Assembly (NCBI GenBank): GCA_947646015.1 | Contig: CANSEY010000037.1 | Span: forward strand, 1 to 35,679 | Source: an uncultured Bacteroides sp. | GTDB lineage: Bacteria > Bacteroidota > Bacteroidia > Bacteroidales > Bacteroidaceae | Length of the DNA: 35,679 nt | Reading direction: 5' to 3' | In this document: positions 24,107-31,940 of the stretch, piece by piece | Layout: every line of letters begins with the position of its first letter | How positions within the stretch are numbered: position 1 is the stretch's first letter | Translations under genes and position numbers: made by a program | Notes under the pieces: model-generated | What the model saw: only the letters and a program-made list of their open reading frames with translations | Database searches by the model: none | What the model was told of the DNA's origin: nothing

Positions 24107-25267
24107 ATGATACAATTATCAGAAATAACAAACTCTATATCCCCTTCCTTAACAAGGCGTCTATTTAACTTGGCCCAAAAATATGACAATGTTATAGATT
24201 TCACATTGGGAGATCCGGATATACATCCACACGATAAAATAAAAGAAGCTGGCTGTAAAGCGATACTGGAAGGTCGTACAAGATACTCCCCTAATGCCGG
24301 ATTATTAGAATTAAGAGAAATAATATCTTCCAGATACAAGTTACAATATAATATAGAATACAACCCGGCAAATGAGATTATGGTTACAGTTGGGGGAATG
24401 GAAGGATTATATTTAACCCTGCTAGCCATTCTAAACAGAGGGGATGAAGTCATTATACCAGCTCCATATTGGATAAACTATGTACAGATGGTATGTATGT
24501 GTAGTGGAGAGCCCATTATCACAGCTCCTGTCAGCACCAATGACTTATCGATATCTATAGAAAACATAAGGAAGGCAATCACTCCTAAAACAAAAGCTAT
24601 TATTTTAAACACGCCCAGCAACCCTTCCGGGCGGATAATTTCTGATGACTCCATCCAACAAATAGCACAGATAGCTATTGAGAATGATTTGATAGTAATA
24701 ACAGATGAGGTATACAAAACCCTACTTTATGATAATGCTCATTTCAAAAGTATTGTTACATGCGACAAGATGAAGGAACGCACTGTTGTTATCAATAGTT
24801 TATCAAAAGAATTCTGTATGACCGGATGGCGTTTGGGTTATGTAGCTGCACCTTCAGAATTAATATCAGTCATGACAATGTTTCAAGAGAACATAGCTGC
24901 TTGTGCTCCATTGCCGTCTCAGTATGCAGCAATAGAAGCACTAAGAAATTCGGAGAAATATTCGGCTGGTATGATTGAGGAATTCACTCTCCGCCGAGAT
25001 GTTTTATTGGAAGAAGTTGCCAAAATCAAAACAATAACAGTCGATGCGCCACAAGGAACCTTTTATGCAATGTTAAATATAAAATCTACCGGATTAAAAT
25101 CTGAGGAGTTCGCATATGCCCTTTTAGAGAAAGAACAGGTAGCAGTGGTTCCTGGAATAACTTACGGTGATTGTTGCGAGGATTTTATCCGGATTGCTTT
25201 TACATTAGATATTTATAAAATTAAAGAAGGAATTCAAAGACTTAAGCGATTTGTCGAAAGTTTATAA
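24107..25267 (+). CDS. class I/II (aspartate-type) aminotransferase
   Basis: A 386-aa fold-type I PLP enzyme of the AspC/PatA group, moving an amino group between an amino acid and a 2-oxo acid. Typical elements are FTLGDPDIHPHDKI (about residues 32-45), RYSPNAGLLELREII, VTVGGMEG, NTPSNPSG (about 169-176), VITDEVYK (about 196-203), the catalytic lysine in NSLSKEFCMTGWRLGY (about 228-243), and the C-terminal FIRIAF arginine. It lies between the sugar aminotransferase and an ATP-grasp ligase, so it may supply an unusual amino acid for attachment to the amino sugar. That link is inference. Confidence 0.88.
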   Translation: MIQLSEITNSISPSLTRRLFNLAQKYDNVIDFTLGDPDIHPHDKIKEAGCKAILEGRTRYSPNAGLLELREIISSRYKLQYNIEYNPANEIMVTVGGMEGLYLTLLAILNRGDEVIIPAPYWINYVQMVCMCSGEPIITAPVSTNDLSISIENIRKAITPKTKAIILNTPSNPSGRIISDDSIQQIAQIAIENDLIVITDEVYKTLLYDNAHFKSIVTCDKMKERTVVINSLSKEFCMTGWRLGYVAAPSELISVMTMFQENIAACAPLPSQYAAIEALRNSEKYSAGMIEEFTLRRDVLLEEVAKIKTITVDAPQGTFYAMLNIKSTGLKSEEFAYALLEKEQVAVVPGITYGDCCEDFIRIAFTLDIYKIKEGIQRLKRFVESL

Positions 25268-25268
25268 G

Positions 25269-26468
25269 ATGAAAAAAGTTTTAATGTTAGGAGGCTCTTT
25301 ATATCAGGTCTATGCGATTAAAGAAGCTGTAAAAATGGGATATTATGTAATCACCTGCGATTACTTGCCGAATAACCCAGGACATCAGTATGCCCACGAA
25401 TATTATAATGTCAGCACAACAGATAAGGAGGCTGTTTACGAGTTAGCCAAAAGACTTCAAGTAGATGGCGTCGTTGCATATGCTTCAGATCCTGCAGCCC
25501 CTACAGCTGCTTATGTTTGTGAGAAACTAGGATTGCCTACCAGCCCCTATACTTCTGTAGAAATTCTTTCTCAGAAAGACTTATTCAGACGATACTTGGC
25601 TGAACATAATTTCAATGTTCCCAAATACGTCGGATGTTCTTCATACCCGGAGGCTTTGGAACAAATCAAGAATTTAACCCTTCCTGTTATGATAAAGCCT
25701 GTCGATTCATCAGGAAGTAAAGGCATCAATAAACTGACTAACGTAGATCAACTAAAAGACTTTATAGAAGATGCCCTCTCATATTCCCGTGAAAAACGCA
25801 TTATTATTGAGGAATTCATAGAGAAGGACGGATATCAGATATCAGGAGATGCCTTTTCCGTAGACGGAATTTTAAAATTCCACTGTTTTGGAAACGAATA
25901 CTACAGTTCTTCAGTTGTCAAAGATTTCGCCCCACTTGGTGAATGCTGGCCTTTCCAAATGAAACCTGAAATTATAACAGAGCTAGAAAAGGACATACAG
26001 CGTCTGATTTCTGAACTAAAAATGGGGACAACCGCATATAATGTCGAGGCTATTCTTGGCAAAAACGGGAAATTGTATATACTGGAGTTAGGTGCCAGAA
26101 GCGGTGGCAGTTTAATACCTCAGATTACGGAACTGGCAACAGGAGTCAACATGGTTAAATATGTGATAAAAGCAGCTTTGGGAGAAGATTGTTCCGAAAT
26201 AGAGATGTCACCTGCAAGGGGATATTGGTCTAATTATATGTTACATAGCAAGCAGACCGGACGGTTTAAAGAAATATCATTTGATGAAAACTTTGCAAAA
26301 AACAATCTGGTAGATTGTGTAACAGAACTGAAAAGTGGAGATAATGTTCATGCTTTCCGTGATGCTGGCGATGCATTGGGGACACTTATCCTCAAATATT
26401 CTTCGAAAGAAGAAATGTTTAATGTTATAGAAAACATGGACCAGTTTGTACATATTATTATTGATTAA
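25269..26468 (+). CDS. ATP-grasp ligase
   Basis: A 399-aa ATP-grasp enzyme (carbamoyl-phosphate-synthase-like fold), which joins a carboxylate to an amine or similar nucleophile through an acyl-phosphate. The N-terminal MKKVLMLGGSLYQVYAIKEA is the pre-ATP-grasp domain, PVMIKPVDSSGSKGI (about residues 144-158) is the ATP-binding loop, IIEEFIEKDGYQISGD follows, and YNVEAILGKNGKLYILELGARSGG carries the metal-binding Glu and Arg residues (cited as region about 257-280). ATG 25269 lies 1 nt after the upstream stop and starts exactly at the domain, so I prefer it to an in-frame TTG at 25251. A role coupling an amino acid to an amino sugar is plausible. Confidence 0.85.
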   Translation: MKKVLMLGGSLYQVYAIKEAVKMGYYVITCDYLPNNPGHQYAHEYYNVSTTDKEAVYELAKRLQVDGVVAYASDPAAPTAAYVCEKLGLPTSPYTSVEILSQKDLFRRYLAEHNFNVPKYVGCSSYPEALEQIKNLTLPVMIKPVDSSGSKGINKLTNVDQLKDFIEDALSYSREKRIIIEEFIEKDGYQISGDAFSVDGILKFHCFGNEYYSSSVVKDFAPLGECWPFQMKPEIITELEKDIQRLISELKMGTTAYNVEAILGKNGKLYILELGARSGGSLIPQITELATGVNMVKYVIKAALGEDCSEIEMSPARGYWSNYMLHSKQTGRFKEISFDENFAKNNLVDCVTELKSGDNVHAFRDAGDALGTLILKYSSKEEMFNVIENMDQFVHIIID

Positions 26469-26471
26469 AAT

Positions 26472-26915
26472 ATGAGCATAACAATCCATACAGAACCTCT
26501 AGCATATACCGAATTCAGAGATTTTATCATATCCTCTGCAAACTGGTTTGTTCCTTCTCTGTTACAGATGCCCAACCTGGATGAATGGATATTGAAAATG
26601 TACCATAACGGCTCTATGTACTATACTATTTCCGGATCTAACATTATATCCTTAATTGTTGGCTATTACAATAGAGAAGAGAGATTTTTATATATACCCT
26701 ATGTCTGTGTAAACCCCGACCATCAAGGTCATGGGATCTCTCAAAAAACAATTAATTATATCATAGAACATCTTTCTACCGATATTCAGAAGATATTGCT
26801 CGAAGTTAGAAAAGACAATAACAATGCACTTCAAGCATATCATAAAATGGGATTTTATGAGGCTGAGGATAGGGATGAGAAGTATTTAATGAAGAAAGAG
26901 ATACATAAAAGTTGA
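26472..26915 (+). CDS. GNAT-family N-acetyltransferase
   Basis: A 147-aa acyl-CoA-dependent acetyltransferase. The core strand-turn-helix is visible: FLYIPYVCVNPDHQGHGIS (about residues 73-91, with the acetyl-CoA pyrophosphate loop QGHGIS), followed by ILLEVRKDNNNALQAYHKMGF (about 110-130), the GNAT motif B. The substrate is probably the amino sugar or its amino-acid substituent, judging from the operon. It starts 3 nt after the ATP-grasp stop and ends 6 nt before the GT2 gene. Confidence 0.85.
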   Translation: MSITIHTEPLAYTEFRDFIISSANWFVPSLLQMPNLDEWILKMYHNGSMYYTISGSNIISLIVGYYNREERFLYIPYVCVNPDHQGHGISQKTINYIIEHLSTDIQKILLEVRKDNNNALQAYHKMGFYEAEDRDEKYLMKKEIHKS

Positions 26916-26921
26916 TATTGA

Positions 26922-27902
26922 ATGAAAGATATAGCAAATACTCCATTAGTAAGTATAATTTGTAGCACATATAATCATGGATTATATATATCCCAGTGTC
27001 TAGACGGTTTTCTAATGCAAAAGACAAATTTTCCATTTGAAATTCTAATCCATGATGATGCATCCACTGATAATACTCCTGATATCATTCGCGAGTACGA
27101 GCATAATCACCCTCAAGTCATAAGACCCATATATCAGAAAGAAAACAAATACTCAAAGAAAGAAGATATCTTTGCCAAATACCAATGCTCACGAGTCAGA
27201 GGAAAGTATATTGCAATATGCGAAGGAGACGATTATTGGATTGCCCCATTAAAACTTCAGAAACAAATCGATTTTCTAGAAAACAATCCTGATTACGGCA
27301 TGATATATACTACCAGCAAGGTATATAACCAAAAGGAAGGCAAAATAGAAGAAGATATTATTGGACGGGAATTTAATGGTTATATAGAGTTATTATCCGG
27401 AAATTGTATTCCAACCCTTACATCTTGCATACGCAGTGCCTTAGTAATGGAGTACTTGAAAGAGGTGGAACCCAAGAGCAAAAACTGGCTAATGGGAGAC
27501 TATCCTATGTGGCTATGGATATCATATTATCACAAAATAAAATTTCTTCCGGAAAGCACTACCGTATACCGTGTCTTAGAAGAGTCAGCAAGTCATTCTA
27601 ATGATATACAAAAATATGAAAGATTCATATTATCGACCATTGATATAACTGCATTTTATATCCACAAATTTAATACTCCATTAACAGAGCCATACTTACG
27701 ATCCCTAAGTTGCTTTTATTATGATTTATACGATAAGTATATGCATCTGGGCATGTATAAAAAGGCCAGACACTATTCAAAACTCATTAATCCTAGTTAT
27801 GTCTCCGCACGTATGCGAAGAAGAGTCCGCCGATTCCATCTCAGATTCATGCAATTAAGATTAGAAAAATGGCTCAATATAAAAGGAAACAAAAGGAAGT
27901 AA
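26922..27902 (+). CDS. GT2 family glycosyltransferase
   Basis: A 326-aa inverting glycosyltransferase of the GT-A fold. It opens with PLVSIICSTYNHGLYISQC (about residues 8-26), has the nucleotide-binding IHDDASTDNT (about 43-52) and the metal-binding EGDDYW (about 100-105), and a C-terminal basic region (RMRRRVRRFHLRFMQL) that may bind the membrane. It is the last gene of the amino-sugar operon, so it is the likely transferase for that modified sugar. A terminator follows at 27923-27949. Confidence 0.88.
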   Translation: MKDIANTPLVSIICSTYNHGLYISQCLDGFLMQKTNFPFEILIHDDASTDNTPDIIREYEHNHPQVIRPIYQKENKYSKKEDIFAKYQCSRVRGKYIAICEGDDYWIAPLKLQKQIDFLENNPDYGMIYTTSKVYNQKEGKIEEDIIGREFNGYIELLSGNCIPTLTSCIRSALVMEYLKEVEPKSKNWLMGDYPMWLWISYYHKIKFLPESTTVYRVLEESASHSNDIQKYERFILSTIDITAFYIHKFNTPLTEPYLRSLSCFYYDLYDKYMHLGMYKKARHYSKLINPSYVSARMRRRVRRFHLRFMQLRLEKWLNIKGNKRK

Positions 27903-27922
27903 AAAGGAGAAAAATATTTAGT

Positions 27923-27949
27923 GGGATATTAAGTAAGTATCCCTTTTTT
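27923..27949 (+). terminator. intrinsic terminator of the amino-sugar operon
   Basis: GGGATA (27923-27928), 9-nt loop, TATCCC (27938-27943), then six T residues (27944-27949), 21 bp after the GT2 stop codon. Confidence 0.75.
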
Positions 27950-28049
27950 CTATTCCATATTTCTATTTAGTTCCAAGTCTAATGTAATACTAGTATTGAA
28001 ATATATGTTTTATATTCCATTGAACCATAATCTTCTCTCAAGGTAACTA

Positions 28050-28690
28050 CATCAGAACTTCAATAATCTATTGAGATAGCTCATAGCTGACATACAGTTT
28101 CTTCTTGACACTCAACTTATCCTTCTACTCTGGGGCTATATTCAATACTATTTCTTTTTTTTAGAAAGTGAAACACACCTTATTCTAGCTCTACACAAAT
28201 CCTCTCTGAATGTGACATCCAAATACCAATTTCACTGGGGTTTTAAGACTACACTGCCCCCTCATGCACTCTCTTCTTTCTCATCACTGATGTAATAACG
28301 TGTCTTTCCTTGCACCTCACCTCTTACTTCCAAACTAATAATAGTTCCTAGGTTTTTCTATGCCCAGATATTCTCTTCCATCAAATATTCTGTGACTCGA
28401 AATATATACTTGTGGATTTCTATATGTCCATAGCCTGCTTCTATGATTTCTCTACTATTCGTTTTGAAAACCCACTATACATCTTTTTTGATTGGCTTTT
28501 AGAGTTAATAAATAATGCCTCTCCTCTTCCACGATTTTTCACTAAACTCTCATGGAATCAATAGTAAGAACTCTATCTTTTACATTTATATCATTTAATA
28601 TAAAAGGAATAGCTATAATCTCATTGGATATTCAACCTCCTATTAAGAAATACAGACTCGCTTACCCAAACCCCTAATACCTTCTGTGGT
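28050..28690 (-). pseudogene. decayed ISAs1-family transposase
   Basis: The 1,077-bp gap between the GT2 and MACPF genes holds no intact gene, but its minus strand reads as fragments of an ISAs1-type transposase with stop codons and frameshifts. In order along the minus strand: NEIIAIPFILNDINVKDRVL then TIDSM (28630-28540); IVEEERHYLLTLKANQK (28530-28480); EAGYGHIEIHKY (28440-28405); EVRGEVQGKTRYYISDEKE (28330-28270); NWYLDVTFRED (28235-28200); and a tail like KKKLYVSYELSQ near 28110-28075. These match, in order, the family's TIDAM, LALKANQ, GHGRIE, TRYYISS and HWVLDV.F.ED blocks. The boundaries are approximate. The remnant marks an old insertion just upstream of the MACPF gene. Confidence 0.78.
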
Positions 28691-28849
28691 GGGAGAAACA
28701 CCGCGCTGCTTTGTCTCATATTAGCTTATTTATCAGAAAAACAAGAATACAAAGAAATATTCATACGTCGGATGTAATGCTTTTAGAAAGTACAGTAAAA
28801 TTTGGCACGATTACCCTGATTTCTTTCCTTTTTCTTGTATATTTAATAT

Positions 28850-28857
28850 TATCTTTG
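28850..28857 (+). promoter_or_regulatory. candidate promoter -7 box for the MACPF gene
   Basis: TATCTTTG is a perfect TAnnTTTG box 123 bp upstream of ATG 28980. No TTG sits 19-21 nt further up, so it may need an activator. It overlaps a short 62-codon frame (28711-28899) that I regard as chance. Confidence 0.5.
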
Positions 28858-28979
28858 TACATTGTCATCCAGAACTCTTTTAAACAAATTATTATTTAAG
28901 ATTAGAGATGTAAATTAATTATTGGGGAGATAAAAAGAATGTTATTTATTGGGCAAAATATAAATTAAATACTTTTATT

Positions 28980-30461
28980 ATGAAAAACAAATTATGCGCT
29001 CTTTCCCTTATCTTGTTACTAATTTCTTGTTCAGACGAGATTCAACAATTTGATGATTCTACAAAGCAAACACAAAATGAGAATAAGGAATTAACAACTA
29101 GATCACTTGATACAGACGATCATGCTTTGGGTTTTGGATATGATGTTACAGGTGATTATTTAGACAAATATTCAATTAGAAACTCTGTAATTGATATTGT
29201 AAAATTGCGTGAGTTTGATAAGAACAGCATCATCACCAGCAATGAAGTTAGCGGAAAGAACCAATATTACTATGGTTACACTTCGTATGACTATATAAAA
29301 GAAATTACAAAAAAAACAGGTGTTAATACCTCTGTTAGCTGTGATAGTATACCAATAGTCAAAGGAAATTTAAGTTTTACAGGTTCTTTCTCTAAAGAAA
29401 ATTTCACAAGGCATGAATTATCTACCAAATATTCTTATGCAAGTGCGGATATCTGCAAAGACGTGAGATGGCTCCGATTGGCTGAGAGTGTCGATGTGTT
29501 ATCAAATTTCTTGACTGACAAATTCAAGAGGGATATTTCTAACATGACATCCCCTGAACAGTTCGTAAAAGATTATGGAACACATGTATTAGCAGATATA
29601 ACAATTGGGGGTGTCCTCCGAGTCATGTATAGTTCCAGCATAATAAAGGAAGATGATCAAGAGAAAAAAACGAAAGTTATAAAAGCTGGATTGAAAGGAG
29701 TATTAGCAAAAATCGGATTGAGTGCTGACGTGGATAAAACAGTAATAGAGAATGTATCGACTAGTGCGGAGAACATAAACCGAACTTTACATTTGGAGTA
29801 CAAAGGCGGTGACGGAGTTGGTGGAACATATAATTTAGAAACAGGTTATCCTACTATTGATAAATACTCATGGGAAAAATCAGTAACTGCTGCTAATGCT
29901 GGTTTAACAAAAATAAACTGGGATAAAGCATACCCTATTTATGAATTTATTTCTGATCCAGTAAAGAGAGAACAGGTAAAAAAAGCAGTGATAAAATATA
30001 TAAATGACAGTCAGTTGTCAGTTTTACAATTAAATCCTATTTATGAAATGTTCGCACCGACGATGGACGATCGATTTTATGCCTTTTCTTGGGATGAAGT
30101 TCAAATGCAAATAAATAAATGGAATAATGAATTTTGGGGATTTAAGGGATATATATTAGCAAAACCTGGAGTAAATACAATACCTATCTATGAGATGTTC
30201 GCACCGACGATGAACGATCGGTTTTATGCCTTTTCTTGGAATGAAGTTCAATGGCAAATAAATGATTGGAAAAATGAGAATTGGGGGCTTAGAGGTTACA
30301 TATTATCAGAACCAGAAGCTAATACACAACCTATTTATGAAATGTATTCGCCTCTTTTAAATGATCGTTTTTATGTTTGGTCATGGGAAGAAGTTCAAAT
30401 GCAAATAAGTAAGTGGGAGAATGAGTATTGGGGACATAGAGGTTATGTATTTAGTAAGTAG
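28980..30461 (+). CDS. MACPF-domain lipoprotein, BSAP-like antimicrobial toxin with three C-terminal repeats
   Basis: A 493-aa exported lipoprotein. The signal peptide ends in LISC (lipid Cys17). Residues about 45-345 are the membrane-attack-complex/perforin domain, with the signature YGTHV-x6-GG (YGTH at 199-202, GG at 210-211). Residues 352-493 are three tandem units of about 49 aa, each with PIYEM.(A/S)P, (D/N)DRFY, EVQ.QI..W and WG..GY, resembling DUF5648-type repeats; they may bind a cell-surface glycan. MACPF proteins of Bacteroides called BSAPs kill related strains by pore formation after binding LPS or an outer-membrane protein. The surrounding glycosyltransferase locus, the ISAs1 relic upstream and the IS256 element downstream support a horizontally acquired BSAP cassette. 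Killing activity is inference. Confidence 0.88.
   Translation: MKNKLCALSLILLLISCSDEIQQFDDSTKQTQNENKELTTRSLDTDDHALGFGYDVTGDYLDKYSIRNSVIDIVKLREFDKNSIITSNEVSGKNQYYYGYTSYDYIKEITKKTGVNTSVSCDSIPIVKGNLSFTGSFSKENFTRHELSTKYSYASADICKDVRWLRLAESVDVLSNFLTDKFKRDISNMTSPEQFVKDYGTHVLADITIGGVLRVMYSSSIIKEDDQEKKTKVIKAGLKGVLAKIGLSADVDKTVIENVSTSAENINRTLHLEYKGGDGVGGTYNLETGYPTIDKYSWEKSVTAANAGLTKINWDKAYPIYEFISDPVKREQVKKAVIKYINDSQLSVLQLNPIYEMFAPTMDDRFYAFSWDEVQMQINKWNNEFWGFKGYILAKPGVNTIPIYEMFAPTMNDRFYAFSWNEVQWQINDWKNENWGLRGYILSEPEANTQPIYEMYSPLLNDRFYVWSWEEVQMQISKWENEYWGHRGYVFSK
30033..30458 (+). repeat. three tandem repeats of about 147 bp inside the MACPF gene
   Basis: Units begin near 30033, 30180 and 30327. Units 1 and 2 share long identical stretches, such as ATGTTCGCACCGACGATG and TTTTATGCCTTTTCTTGG, while unit 3 is more diverged. 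The near identity of units 1 and 2 points to recent duplication and makes copy-number change by recombination possible. Confidence 0.85.
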
Positions 30462-30466
30462 AAATA

Positions 30467-30498
30467 GGTACTGTCCCATTTTATGCAAATAGAAAACT
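30467..30498 (+). repeat. solo IS-end-like sequence between the MACPF gene and the IS256 element
   Basis: GGTACTGTCCCATTTTATGC and the following bases resemble the right terminal inverted repeat of the adjacent IS256 element (GACACTGTCCACAATTTTGT on the minus strand, from 31893) with a 2-nt gap. It lies outside the target duplication of the intact element, so it may be the remaining end of a related element. Confidence 0.45.
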
Positions 30499-30569
30499 TC
30501 TGAATTTAAATTGGAAATTAGTAAAGGCACTATAAAATATTTTGTGTAAATGGAAATACGGGATTCCAG

Positions 30570-30602
30570 TTTGAGTCTCGTATTTTTTATTTTATACATT
30601 TG
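30570..30602 (+). promoter_or_regulatory. transposase promoter inside the IS left end
   Basis: TTTG (30570-30573), 21-nt spacer, TACATTTG (30595-30602). The expected RNA start near 30609 lies after an ATG at 30607, which favours ATG 30619 as the transposase start. Confidence 0.65.
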
Positions 30603-30618
30603 CAAAATGAAGAAGATT

Positions 30619-31839
30619 ATGAAAGAAAAGAATCAAGTAGTGCCTGATGAGGTATTAAGCAAGGAGTTCCTTAGCCAGTTCAAGACAGAAGCTGATGTGA
30701 GCAAGTTTCTTAAACAGTTACATGCCCAAGTACTGGAGAAAATGCTTGAGGGTGAAATGGATGCCCATTTGGGTTATGAGAAGAATTCTGTGGCAGGAAA
30801 TAACACCGGCAATTCCCGAAACGGCAGTTATCCGAAGAAAATCCAAACTGAACATGGAGAGTCTGTCATCTCCATTCCGCGTGACCGTAACAGTCAGTTT
30901 GAACCGATAGCAGTTCCAAAACATGAAAGCCGTGGACTTTCCATAGAAAAGCTTGTTATCTCCCTATATGCCAAAGAAATGAGCGTTTCTGACATAGAGG
31001 AAGAGATGCGTGAGATCTATGAAATAGAGCTCTCAACATCAGCCATTTCCATCATTACAAATAAGGTACATCAGGCTGCTCAGGAATGGCAGAACCGTCC
31101 TTTGGATCCGGTTTATCTGATAACCTGGATGGACGGTATTGTCTTCAAAGTACGTGATAACGGCAAGATCATAAACAAGACCGTTTATCTTTGTGTCGGG
31201 CTGAAACAGAACGGTCTGAAAGAAGTCCTCGGCATGTGGGTCGGCAAATCGGAAAGTTCTTCTTTCTGGATGGGCGTCCTGACTGATTTAAAAGCACGTG
31301 GAGTGCAGGATATACTGATTACCTGTACCGACAATTTGAATGGATTTACGGACACCATTCGAACCGTATTCCCTCAATCATCCACTCAAATCTGTGTAGT
31401 ACATCAGATCAGAAACTCTTGTAAATATGTCGTTTACAAGGACAAGAAAGAGTTTACGGCAGATATGAAGAATATCTATAATGCACCCAACAAGGAGGTG
31501 GCTGCAGCAGAGCTTGACAATCTGGAAAAGAAGTGGGGAGGAAAGTATCCTTATGCCATACTTTCATGGAGAAACAACTGGGATGAACTAACTGTTTTCT
31601 TCCAGTTCCCATTGGAAATCAGAAAAATAATCTATACCACAAATCTTATTGAAAATCTCAACGGAAAAATCAGAAAGTACACGAAATCAAAACTTTCATT
31701 CCCTTCGGATGATGCCGTGAAGAAAACGGTATATCTGTCACTGATGGAGATTGAGAAGAAATGGACACAGCCAATTCATAACTGGGGATTGATTATGAAC
31801 CAATTTATGCTTATTTTTGAAAACAGAATACAGATATAA
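30619..31839 (+). CDS. IS256-family (mutator-type) transposase
   Basis: A 406-aa DDE transposase from ATG 30619; ATG 30607 is in frame and also possible. Typical N-terminal blocks QVLEKMLEGEMDAHLGYEK and NSRNGSYPKKIQTEHGE are present. The catalytic triad is complete: Asp in YLITWMDGIVFKV (about residue 173), Asp in ITCTDNLNGF (about 239) and Glu in TTNLIENLNGKIRK (about 346), with the family CVVHQIRNS block in between. Length is normal and there are no frameshifts, so the element is probably active. Confidence 0.95.
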   Translation: MKEKNQVVPDEVLSKEFLSQFKTEADVSKFLKQLHAQVLEKMLEGEMDAHLGYEKNSVAGNNTGNSRNGSYPKKIQTEHGESVISIPRDRNSQFEPIAVPKHESRGLSIEKLVISLYAKEMSVSDIEEEMREIYEIELSTSAISIITNKVHQAAQEWQNRPLDPVYLITWMDGIVFKVRDNGKIINKTVYLCVGLKQNGLKEVLGMWVGKSESSSFWMGVLTDLKARGVQDILITCTDNLNGFTDTIRTVFPQSSTQICVVHQIRNSCKYVVYKDKKEFTADMKNIYNAPNKEVAAAELDNLEKKWGGKYPYAILSWRNNWDELTVFFQFPLEIRKIIYTTNLIENLNGKIRKYTKSKLSFPSDDAVKKTVYLSLMEIEKKWTQPIHNWGLIMNQFMLIFENRIQI

Positions 31840-31910
31840 GAAGAAATTACAACTGAATCCTGTTTTCATTTACACAAAATTGTGGACAGTGTCTTAGTAA
31901 AAAATTATAA

Positions 31911-31936
31911 GGTTGTGCCAACGTTTTGACACAACC
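31911..31936 (-). terminator. terminator of the minus-strand GT2 gene
   Basis: GGTTGTG (31911-31917) pairs with CACAACC (31930-31936), extendable past one mismatch. On the minus strand the hairpin is followed within a few bases by a T-rich tract (31908-31901 region). It starts 5 bp after the stop of the GT2 gene ending at 31941. Confidence 0.7.
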
Positions 31937-31940
31937 CTCC

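Larger units (their letters stand above)
30526..31893 (+). mobile_element. intact IS256-family insertion sequence (1,368 bp)
   Basis: The left end (30526, GGCACTATAAAATATTTTGT...) and the reverse complement of the right end (from 31893, GACACTGTCCACAATTTTGT...) are imperfect inverted repeats: 15 of the first 21 positions match, then TAAATG(G/A)AAA. The element is flanked by an exact 8-bp target duplication, TTAGTAAA, at 30518-30525 and 31894-31901. It encodes one full-length transposase. An intact gene plus a perfect duplication means a recent insertion. It lies 64 bp after the MACPF stop and does not disrupt a gene. Confidence 0.9.

Noticed and set aside
28711-28899. 62-codon open frame upstream of the MACPF gene
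   Set aside because: It overlaps the candidate MACPF promoter box and the edge of the ISAs1 relic, and its composition is that of AT-rich non-coding DNA.
30467-31893. IS256 left boundary at GGTACTGTCC
   Set aside because: No target duplication fits this boundary, whereas 30526 gives both a better-matching terminal repeat and an exact TTAGTAAA duplication.
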